From Acidimicrobiia bacterium (GTDB lineage: Bacteria; Actinomycetota; Acidimicrobiia; Spongiisociales; UBA5794), in assembly GCA_030599515.1 (NCBI GenBank), contig JAUVNV010000058.1:1-11892 (forward strand): DNA of 11,892 bases, written 5' to 3'. The first letter of the stretch is position 1. Every line of letters begins with the position of its first letter. Below are positions 5,341 to 11,080 of this stretch, piece by piece. Both the position numbers and the translations under genes were made by a program. Below the pieces are notes generated by a model. It worked only from the letters and a program-made list of their open reading frames with translations, was not told the DNA's origin and ran no database searches.

Positions 5341-6786
5341 CTACGATCGGGCAGCCGGCTCGCCGTCCGCGTGATAGAAACGCGCGGCGAGCCACGTCGT
5401 GAGCGGCACCGCGGCGACGAGACCGATGCTTCCCACGAGAGTGCGAACAATCTCGACGGCGACGACCTCGCTGTTGGCGATTGTCCCAAGCGACTGGTGG
5501 GCGACCACGAACAGCACGAGCAGCGGCAGGGATGCTCCCGCATACGCGAGGAGAAGGGTGTTGACCATCGACGCGATGTGGTCACGTCCCACGCGGAGCG
5601 CGCCTCGGAAGCGTCCCTGCCGGTCGAGCGACGGGTTCGCTTCCTGCAACTCCCACACGGTCGACGCCTGCGTAATGGTGACATCGTCTAGTGCGCCCGC
5701 AGCCCCAAGCACGATTCCGGCAAGTAGAAGGCCGCTCACGTCGATCCCCCCGAAGAACGTCAGCAGTGACGTCTCCTCGACGGCGAACCCGGTGAATCGT
5801 GCGGCCGCGACCACGACGGTAGAGAGCAATACAGTGAGGACGAGGGCAGCGGTCATCCCGACGAGCGCGATCGTGGTCATTCGGTTGATGCCATGGGCGA
5901 GGTACATGGCGACGTAAGCGATCGCGGCAGAGCCGAACACCGCCACGAGCACGGGGCTCCGTCCGTCGAGGATCGCAGGCAGCACGAACATAAGAAGGAT
6001 GGAGACGCTTGCGACAAGACCGATGAGCGCCGTTGCTCCACGCCAGCCGCCGAGGGCAACGACGACGACGGCGAACGCGCCCGCGACCACGATCAGGACC
6101 GTCCGGCGATCGAAGTCGGCGAACTGGTACAGCGACTGGGGATCGGCCGGTCGGACCGAAAGAATCTCGAGCTGGTCGCTCTCGTACATGAAGTCAACGA
6201 GCGCCTCGTCCCCAACAGCGAAGGCCCCGGCTTCGTCGCCCGGGAACAACTCGTACGTTGCCTTTCGACCGCCCTCCCCGTCGTCGATCGTCAACTCGAG
6301 AGAGACACACTGGGTGTCAGCATCGAATGAGCATGGACCGCTGCCGATCGCGTCGACCGTGCCCGACGGGGTGACCCTGGAGAGCACCACCCTGTCTCCA
6401 GGGGCGAGCTCCGGCATCGTGGCGGCCGAAGGGAACTCCTGGACGAAGACGAAGCTCTCGTCGGGCCCCTCGGTGATCTCGAATCGAACCACCGCACATG
6501 CCTGGCTCTCGATGCCCGCACAGGGATGCTCGCTCGCATCGAGAACTGTTGCACGGTGAAAGTCGGTAGGTATGCCCAAGGCGGCGAGATCGTCGGACTG
6601 CGATTGAGAGGCCCCTGTGGGGCGCAGTAGGAACATCCCGAGGAGGATGACCACGCCGAGCACAATCCCGAAGATGACAAACGGGTCAACGCGTCGGGGC
6701 TCTCGACCAGCGGATCCGTCATCCTCTGGAGAAAAGGCCAGCCACTGATCGATCTCGTCCGACTCGAGGGCGCCACCATCTGGCAT
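5341..6786 (-). CDS. YibE/F-like family multipass membrane protein
   Basis: This 481-residue protein has an acidic cytoplasmic N-terminus, one membrane segment (about 35-54), a soluble outer domain (about 60-220) with four Cys (C89, C97, C152, C160) that could form two disulphides, then about seven membrane segments (about 229-246, 250-271, 278-297, 304-327, 350-368, 407-428, 440-466). The loop motif 'GALDDVTITQAS' (364-375) followed by 'RVGRDHIASMVNTLLLAYAG' (398-417) is typical of YibE/F-like proteins (PF07907 as I recall it), which usually carry GAxxDVxxS and a GRDxxGxMxNTL pattern. Substrate and role of the family are not established; a transport function is often assumed. The start ATG lies 6 nt after a possible -10, without a Shine-Dalgarno, so it may be leaderless. 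Its stop is 22 bp from the convergent gene at 5318. Confidence 0.84.
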   Translation of the reverse strand: MPDGGALESDEIDQWLAFSPEDDGSAGREPRRVDPFVIFGIVLGVVILLGMFLLRPTGASQSQSDDLAALGIPTDFHRATVLDASEHPCAGIESQACAVVRFEITEGPDESFVFVQEFPSAATMPELAPGDRVVLSRVTPSGTVDAIGSGPCSFDADTQCVSLELTIDDGEGGRKATYELFPGDEAGAFAVGDEALVDFMYESDQLEILSVRPADPQSLYQFADFDRRTVLIVVAGAFAVVVVALGGWRGATALIGLVASVSILLMFVLPAILDGRSPVLVAVFGSAAIAYVAMYLAHGINRMTTIALVGMTAALVLTVLLSTVVVAAARFTGFAVEETSLLTFFGGIDVSGLLLAGIVLGAAGALDDVTITQASTVWELQEANPSLDRQGRFRGALRVGRDHIASMVNTLLLAYAGASLPLLVLFVVAHQSLGTIANSEVVAVEIVRTLVGSIGLVAAVPLTTWLAARFYHADGEPAARS

Positions 6787-6792
6787 GAGACA

Positions 6793-6798
6793 AGTATC
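6793..6798 (-). promoter_or_regulatory. -10-like GATACT upstream of the YibE/F-like gene
   Basis: On the minus strand GATACT is 6 nt before the ATG at 6786, and no ribosome binding site is present. This suits a leaderless transcript. The -35 is not clear. Confidence 0.33.
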
Positions 6799-6831
6799 GC
6801 AGTTCGGGTATGTCTGGAATCCGGCCGCCCC

Positions 6832-6837
6832 TATCGT
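6832..6837 (+). promoter_or_regulatory. -10-like TATCGT upstream of the TauE/SafE gene
   Basis: TATCGT (TANNNT) lies 7 nt before the ATG at 6845 with no Shine-Dalgarno between, suggesting a leaderless start. The same hexamer occurs at 8128-8133 before the acyl-CoA synthetase. Confidence 0.35.
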
Positions 6838-6844
6838 TCACGGA

Positions 6845-7561
6845 ATGTCACCGGCCGCCCTCATCACCGCCCTGGTCGTGACCTTCGCCGCTGCAGCGAT
6901 CCAGGGCGTCGTGGGCATGGGGTTCGCAATGGTGTCGGTGCCGATCCTGGCGCTCATCCACCCGTCCCTGGCCCCCGTTCCGCAGTTGTTGATCACGCTG
7001 CCGCTGACCGTCGCGATGGCGTGGCGCGAGCGCCGCCACATCGGACTGTCCGGCATCGGGTGGATCATCGGGGGCCGCATCCCCGGAGCGATCATCGGCA
7101 TCGGCCTCCTTGCCGTCGCAACCCAACAAACCCTCGACATCGCTATTGCGCTGGTTGTTCTCGGAGCGGTCGCCATCATCGCATCGGGCTTCCATGTGAA
7201 GCGAACGCGGCTCTCCGAATTCGGTGCCGGTCTGGCATCCGGGGTCTCCGGCTTCATCGCCTCGATCGGCGGTCCTCCGCTGGCTCTCCTCTACACGAGA
7301 GACGATGGACCGACGGTTCGGTCCAACCTCGCAGCGATCTTCACGCTCGGCCTCACTATCACGATCTCAGCGAGATTCGTGTCGGGGAACATCGCGTTCA
7401 CCGACGTTCGGGTCGCCGTGATCCTGTTCCCGGCGCTCGTTGCCGGCTACTTCGTGAGCTTCCGCTTCAAGAACCGCGTCTCGCAGGGGGCTGTCCGCAA
7501 TGCGATTCTGGTGCTCTCTCTTTTCGGAGCTGTCGGGTTGATCATCCGGGCGGTCGTGTAG
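6845..7561 (+). CDS. TauE/SafE-family membrane transporter
   Basis: The protein has 238 residues from the ATG at 6845. I reject the open frame beginning at 6785 because its extra 20 residues are not family-like and would overlap the divergent start. It has seven to eight membrane segments in two related halves: 'AAAAIQGVVGMGFAMVSVPI' at 15-34 and 'GLASGVSGFIASIGGPPLAL' at 129-148. These are the two inverted half-repeats of the TauE/SafE (DUF81) fold, with the usual GxxGxGxG-like and GGPPLALLY motifs; 'RERRHI' (61-66) sits in the central loop. Family members are usually 240-270 residues and are linked to export of sulfite, sulfoacetate or other organic anions, but the substrate here cannot be read from sequence. 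It ends 5 bp from the convergent HTH gene. Confidence 0.87.
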   Translation: MSPAALITALVVTFAAAAIQGVVGMGFAMVSVPILALIHPSLAPVPQLLITLPLTVAMAWRERRHIGLSGIGWIIGGRIPGAIIGIGLLAVATQQTLDIAIALVVLGAVAIIASGFHVKRTRLSEFGAGLASGVSGFIASIGGPPLALLYTRDDGPTVRSNLAAIFTLGLTITISARFVSGNIAFTDVRVAVILFPALVAGYFVSFRFKNRVSQGAVRNAILVLSLFGAVGLIIRAVV

Positions 7562-7566
7562 CTACA

Positions 7567-8070
7567 TCACGGTGCATCGGTCCACAGAGACTCCCAGACA
7601 TCGCCGAACGCGTCGAGGAAGCCCCTGAGAGCCCAGATCAACACCCACGCCAACCCCAGCAAGACGACAACGGTCAACGTGGCTCGCAGGTACCCAAGCC
7701 AGGGTTTCTCTGGATCTCGCAGAGACGAGAACCAGCCACCGGTTCCGCTCGACGGTTGGACCGTCGTCGGAGCCGTGTTCGTCATCGAAGCCGACGTCGC
7801 CAGCGTCGCGTCCGATGGTTCACCAGGTTGCGGAGCAGTCGAAACGACCGGCGGAGGAGCTGCGGCCAACGCCGTGGCCTCTACTTCGTCGAGGTTGAGA
7901 ACAACGATGAGTTCCTGGACAACTGCCCCGGCCGGAACACCCTGGTCACGTTCCCAGCGGCGGACCGATGCGGTCGACCGTTCGACCGCCGCGGCGAGTT
8001 GGCCCATCGACATGCCCTTGGCGAGTCGGGCCTCACGAACGATCTGTCCGAAGGTTCTGCGGTCACTCAT
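7567..8070 (-). CDS. Xre-type HTH protein with C-terminal membrane segment (RodZ-like layout)
   Basis: A 167-residue protein. Residues 7-60 are an Xre/Cro-type helix-turn-helix: 'FGQIVREARLAKGMSMGQLA' then 'VERSTASVRRWERDQGVP' with the recognition helix around 33-41. A Pro/Ser/Thr/Ala linker (70-112) leads to one membrane segment (about 129-149, 'ATLTVVVLLGLAWVLIWALRG') and a short tail. DNA-binding HTH fused to a membrane anchor resembles RodZ or membrane-bound regulators, but in RodZ the HTH differs and a large periplasmic domain follows; here only about 18 residues remain. It may be a membrane-tethered repressor. The start ATG at 8070 lies 6 nt after TATCCT with no Shine-Dalgarno. It is divergent from the acyl-CoA synthetase and could regulate it; that link is inference from position only. 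Confidence 0.8.
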   Translation of the reverse strand: MSDRRTFGQIVREARLAKGMSMGQLAAAVERSTASVRRWERDQGVPAGAVVQELIVVLNLDEVEATALAAAPPPVVSTAPQPGEPSDATLATSASMTNTAPTTVQPSSGTGGWFSSLRDPEKPWLGYLRATLTVVVLLGLAWVLIWALRGFLDAFGDVWESLWTDAP

Positions 8071-8076
8071 CGGGCC

Positions 8077-8082
8077 AGGATA
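8077..8082 (-). promoter_or_regulatory. -10 element TATCCT of the leaderless HTH gene
   Basis: TATCCT on the minus strand lies 6 nt before the ATG at 8070; the identical hexamer is found 8 nt before the ATG at 1312. No ribosome binding site and no clear -35. Confidence 0.42.
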
Positions 8083-8160
8083 TCCACGGACCGCAGTTCT
8101 GCCCGGTCTTGCGCGCGTTCACCTCGCTATCGTGGGACTCCGACCGACCCTGGAGGCAGC

Positions 8161-9948
8161 GTGGGAACCGAGTACCGCAATCTGGTCGAGTTGTACGAAG
8201 CGAGTGTTGCCCGCTTCGCGAACAATCCCCTTTTCGGCACCAATCATGCAGACGGATGGTCCTGGATGTCGTATCACGACTTCGGCGAACAGGTCGACTT
8301 CGCACGTGCCGGACTCGCCGGGCTCGGGCTCGAACGGGGCGACCGTGTCGCTGTGATCTCCGACAACCGTACCGAGTGGGCGATCGGCGCCTATGCGACG
8401 TATGGGCTCGGGGCGGCGTGGGTGCCCATGTACGAAGCGCAACTCTCCAAAGAGTGGGAGTTCATCATCGGTGACTCCGGGGCGAAGATCGCCATCGTGG
8501 CCGGTGACGGCATCCGGGCCCAGCTCGAGGATCATCACGACCAGCTCCCCGCACTCGAACACGTCATTGTGATCAGCGGTGAAGCAGGCGGCGATGCCAT
8601 CACCTGGGCCGAACTCCTCGCTCGCGGCGCCGAGGCGCCCGTCGAAACGGTTCATCCCGCCTCTGAAGACCTCGCAGGGTTGATCTACACGTCGGGAACC
8701 ACGGGCAAACCGAAGGGTGTGATGCTGTCGCACGGCAATATCACGAGTAACGTCAATGTGTTCCCGGATCTCTTCCCCGTTGGCTCGGACGATCGCACGG
8801 CCTCATTCCTTCCATGGGCGCACTCGTTCGGACAGACCGTCGAACTGCACTTCGTCATCGGCGCCGGCGCCTCCGCCGGTTTGACGAGCGCCCGAACCCT
8901 TATGGACGACCTCCCCGAGATCAAGCCGACGATCCTGGTATCAGTCCCTGCCGTCTACAACCGCGTGTACGACGGGCTCCAGAAGATGATGGCCGCCAAG
9001 GGTGGGGTCACCAAGACGATCTTCGACCGAGCGCTGGCCAACGAAAAGAAGCGGGCGGAACTGGCCGCGCAGGGCAGGACCACCCGGTGGGTTGAGCTCC
9101 AGCACGGACTCTATGACAAGCTGGTGTTCTCGAAGGTTCGCGAAGGATTCGGCGGGCGGCTGAAGTACTCGATGACGGGTGGCGCAGCGATCAACGTCGA
9201 GGTGGCAGAGTTCATCTCCGCCCTCGGGATGGTCGTGTACGAGGGATACGGCCTCACCGAGACCTCGCCCGTCTCGAGCGTGAACACGCCCGACAACCGG
9301 CGTATCGGTTCCGTGGGGAAAGAAGTTCCCGGAGTCCGGATCGAGATCGACACCGACGTCACCGGTGACTCCGTGATCGGAGAGATCGTCATCCATGGAC
9401 CCAATGTGATGATGGGTTACTACAACCTGCCCGAAGAGAACGAGAAGGTCCTCACGGCCGATCACGGATTCCGTTCCGGCGATCTCGGCTACAGAGACGA
9501 TGATGGCTTCATCTTCATTCGGGGCCGCATCAAAGAGCAGTACAAGCTCGAGAACGGGAAGTACGTCGTTCCTTCACCGATAGAGGAGCAACTCCAGCTG
9601 TCCGGGTACATCACCAACATCATGGTGTACGGCGAACAACGCCCCTTCAACGTGGCGGTGATCGTTCCCGACATGGAGGCGTTGACGAAGTGGGCCGAGA
9701 AGCACGGTCTGAACGACCTCTCCGAGGATGCGCTGATTGGGAGCGAAGAAGTCAGCGATCTGTACCAGCGTGAGATCGATCGTCTCTCCGGTGACATCAA
9801 GGGTTACGAGAAGGTCCGGGCCTTCGTCCTCGAGGATGAGGAGTTCGCCCCGGAGAACGGCTTGCTCACCCCGAGCCTGAAGGTCAAGCGTCGCGCCGTC
9901 ATGGAGAAGTACGGTGAAGACATCGAGAGGCTGTACGCCAAGAAGTAG
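8161..9948 (+). CDS. Long-chain fatty-acid-CoA ligase (AMP-forming; FadD15/LACS type)
   Basis: The GTG at 8161 follows GGAGG by 4 nt and gives 595 residues, the usual size; the much longer open frame to 7021 is Arg-rich noise. ANL-superfamily motifs in order: P-loop 'LIYTSGTTGKPKG' (174-186), 'FLPWAHSFGQ' region, 'SMTGGAAI', 'YGLTETSP' (363-370), 'RSGDLGY' with D441, 'FIRGRIKEQYKLENGKYVVP' (452-471) and the C-terminal 'TPSLKVKRRAVMEKY' with the adenylation lysine. The 'KEQYKLENGKYV' version is typical of long-chain synthetases of the FadD15/LACS branch. The enzyme activates a fatty acid to acyl-AMP and then acyl-CoA at the cytoplasmic face of the membrane, feeding beta-oxidation or lipid synthesis. 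It is transcribed away from the HTH-membrane gene; TATCGT at 8128-8133 may be its -10. Chain-length preference cannot be told. Confidence 0.94.
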   Translation: MGTEYRNLVELYEASVARFANNPLFGTNHADGWSWMSYHDFGEQVDFARAGLAGLGLERGDRVAVISDNRTEWAIGAYATYGLGAAWVPMYEAQLSKEWEFIIGDSGAKIAIVAGDGIRAQLEDHHDQLPALEHVIVISGEAGGDAITWAELLARGAEAPVETVHPASEDLAGLIYTSGTTGKPKGVMLSHGNITSNVNVFPDLFPVGSDDRTASFLPWAHSFGQTVELHFVIGAGASAGLTSARTLMDDLPEIKPTILVSVPAVYNRVYDGLQKMMAAKGGVTKTIFDRALANEKKRAELAAQGRTTRWVELQHGLYDKLVFSKVREGFGGRLKYSMTGGAAINVEVAEFISALGMVVYEGYGLTETSPVSSVNTPDNRRIGSVGKEVPGVRIEIDTDVTGDSVIGEIVIHGPNVMMGYYNLPEENEKVLTADHGFRSGDLGYRDDDGFIFIRGRIKEQYKLENGKYVVPSPIEEQLQLSGYITNIMVYGEQRPFNVAVIVPDMEALTKWAEKHGLNDLSEDALIGSEEVSDLYQREIDRLSGDIKGYEKVRAFVLEDEEFAPENGLLTPSLKVKRRAVMEKYGEDIERLYAKK

Positions 9949-9963
9949 CGTCGACTTCGTCGG

Positions 9964-10033
9964 CGGTAGTCGGTGGTCGGTAGTCGGTAGTTGACGGAGT
10001 ATCTCCCGCCTGCCTGTCACCTGTCGCCCGTTG
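9964..10033 (+). repeat. Degenerate heptanucleotide tandem repeat array, plus-strand orientation
   Basis: Four direct units CGGTAGT, CGGTGGT, CGGTAGT, CGGTAGT occupy 9964-9991. After about 20 bp of less regular sequence, three more 7-bp units, CCTGTCA, CCTGTCG and CCCGTTG, occupy 10013-10033. The array fills the gap between the acyl-CoA synthetase stop and the stop of the convergent 10658 gene. No other feature was seen in this gap. Confidence 0.72.
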
Positions 10034-10037
10034 CCTT

Positions 10038-10658
10038 CTATGGAAGCCAGGGGTCGACGATGATCGGGACGCCGAGGCTTGCCGCTGCTTCTTCGATCGT
10101 TACCCACGATTCGTCGGCGCAGTCTTCACATGCCGCCCAGAGCTCCCAAGTCGTTCGACCCAGCGAGCGGCCGTGCACGAATCCGCTGACTTCTGGCTTC
10201 GTGCAGCGCAGGCAGTACTGCCGAACCGAGACACCGATCAGGGTTGTCGCAGCAACCCGGCGACATCGCTCCTCCTGAACGCTCGGAGGCTTCCACTCCA
10301 CGGCACACAGCACGGCCACGGGCATGATCGAAGCACCAACTCCGCACGACAGATCATGATCGAGTCGCCGCCGAGAATCCCAGACTCGAAGGCCGCACTT
10401 GCAGTGGGCGAGGTGTCCGGGTTCGAATGGATCGCCACCCATGTGGCAGAACGCCTTGCCCGTCAACGACCACAGATCAACGGATTCATCCGAGTACAGC
10501 GCAGCGACGTGCACCTCACCATCGGCTGCGAGCCGGGCCCTCTTCCACCCTCGTGGCGCCCCCGTCGGGATGGCGTCCGGATGTCCGTCCGGCCACGGCG
10601 GAGGCAGTCCACCCTTCGTCGGACTGGGGTCAGGCGTCATGATGAGTCCCGACTCCAA
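10038..10658 (-). CDS. Cys-rich, probably zinc-binding protein of unknown function
   Basis: The 206-residue frame starts with TTG at 10658, eight bases after GGAGG; an ATG at 10640 (residue 7) is an alternative. I do not recognise the protein. The first 40 residues are Pro/Gly-rich and probably disordered. Ten Cys follow, including a CxxC pair at C149/C152 ('YCLRCT') and another at C177/C180 ('CEDC'), spaced like a zinc ribbon, and an earlier cluster C71, H72, H82, H85, C86, C88 ('HLAHCKCG') that could bind a second zinc. The last part 'SWVTIEEAAASLGVPI' resembles a short helical cap. There is no signal peptide or membrane segment. It is convergent with the acyl-CoA synthetase, bracketed by heptamer arrays, and codirectional with the tRNA-Sec. 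Its reality rests on the start signal and Cys patterning. Confidence 0.6.
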   Translation of the reverse strand: MESGLIMTPDPSPTKGGLPPPWPDGHPDAIPTGAPRGWKRARLAADGEVHVAALYSDESVDLWSLTGKAFCHMGGDPFEPGHLAHCKCGLRVWDSRRRLDHDLSCGVGASIMPVAVLCAVEWKPPSVQEERCRRVAATTLIGVSVRQYCLRCTKPEVSGFVHGRSLGRTTWELWAACEDCADESWVTIEEAAASLGVPIIVDPWLP

Positions 10659-10787
10659 CGAGAGCGCCTCCGCCTCATCCCCCCGTCAGTTCCCCACCAA
10701 GAGTTGGAGCGCATCGGTTCATCGTATCGGAGGGCGTCACAATCCGGCAGAGACGAACGACCCGACAGGACGAGGTCCGCTAGTCCC

Positions 10788-10837
10788 CAGCTACCAGCTA
10801 CCAGCAGGGTCAGTACTGACTATCAAGTACCGAGTAC
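10788..10837 (-). repeat. Degenerate heptanucleotide tandem repeat array, minus-strand orientation
   Basis: Read on the minus strand from 10837: GTACTCG, GTACTTG, ATAGTCA, GTACTGA, one extra C, CCTGCTG, GTAGCTG, GTAGCTG. The units share the GTAnnnG pattern of the array at 9964-9991 (GTAGTCG when phased alike) but lie on the opposite strand. The array lies in the 209-bp gap between the Cys-rich gene and the tRNA-Sec; nothing else was seen in that gap apart from the hairpin at 10841-10857. Confidence 0.62.
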
Positions 10838-10840
10838 ACG

Positions 10841-10857
10841 CGAACGCGAAGCGTTCG
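10841..10857 (-). terminator. Hairpin just downstream of tRNA-Sec, possible terminator
   Basis: CGAACGC and GCGTTCG form a perfect 7-bp stem around GAA, beginning 10 nt after the 3' end of the tRNA on the minus strand. No T-run follows. A U-less terminator or a processing hairpin is plausible. Confidence 0.38.
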
Positions 10858-10867
10858 GGTCACCCGC

Positions 10868-10958
10868 GGAGGTGCAGGGAATCGAACCCCTCGGGCCGCA
10901 ATGCAACCCGACACCGGTGTTGAAGACCGGGGAACCCACCAGGCGTCCGGACACCTCC
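10868..10958 (-). tRNA. selC: tRNA-Sec (anticodon TCA)
   Basis: A 91-nt cloverleaf on the minus strand. The acceptor stem is 8 bp (GGAGGTGT with GCACCTCC, one T-G pair), the T arm is AGGGG-TTCGATT-CCCCT (5 bp), giving the 8+5 arrangement of bacterial tRNA-Sec. The anticodon stem CCGGT/ACCGG encloses loop CTTCAAC with anticodon TCA (complement of 10921-10923), which reads UGA. A long variable arm folds as CGGGTTGC-ATT-GCGGCCCG with two G-T pairs. The D arm pairs less clearly in my hand fold. CCA is not encoded. Its presence implies that the host, or a mobile element, inserts selenocysteine; selA, selB and selD are not in the window. Confidence 0.94.
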
Positions 10959-10959
10959 A

Positions 10960-10994
10960 GGGTTGAACCTAGGCGGGGCAAGGGTTCTAGGCGG
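10960..10994 (+). repeat. Imperfect direct repeat next to the 5' end of tRNA-Sec
   Basis: GGGTTGAACCTAGGCGG (10960-10976) and GGGTTCTAGGCGG (10982-10994) are identical apart from four bases (GAAC, 10965-10968) present only in the first. The repeat lies between tRNA-Sec and the integrase, where an attachment core could lie. Confidence 0.55.
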
Positions 10995-11039
10995 TGGAAG
11001 GATCTGGCAGACCTGTTCTGAACCCGGCTGGCTGCAGGA

Positions 11040-11062
11040 ACGTGCAACCGCACGTGCAACCG
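11040..11062 (+). repeat. 12-bp-period direct repeats upstream of the integrase, possible arm-type binding sites
   Basis: ACGTGCAACCG occurs at 11040-11050 and 11052-11062, exactly 12 bp apart, directly before the integrase ribosome binding site. Closely spaced short direct repeats beside int are typical arm-type sites for the N-terminal domain of tyrosine integrases. Function inferred. Confidence 0.5.
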
Positions 11063-11080
11063 ACCGAGGAGGTCAGAGCC

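Noticed and set aside
7021..8160. 380-codon upstream extension of the acyl-CoA synthetase
   Set aside because: It overlaps the TauE/SafE gene and the HTH gene, is Arg/Ser-rich, and has no family match. The GTG at 8161 has a ribosome binding site and gives the normal family length.
9964..10837. CRISPR array
   Set aside because: Repeat units are 7 bp without spacers, and no cas genes are present.
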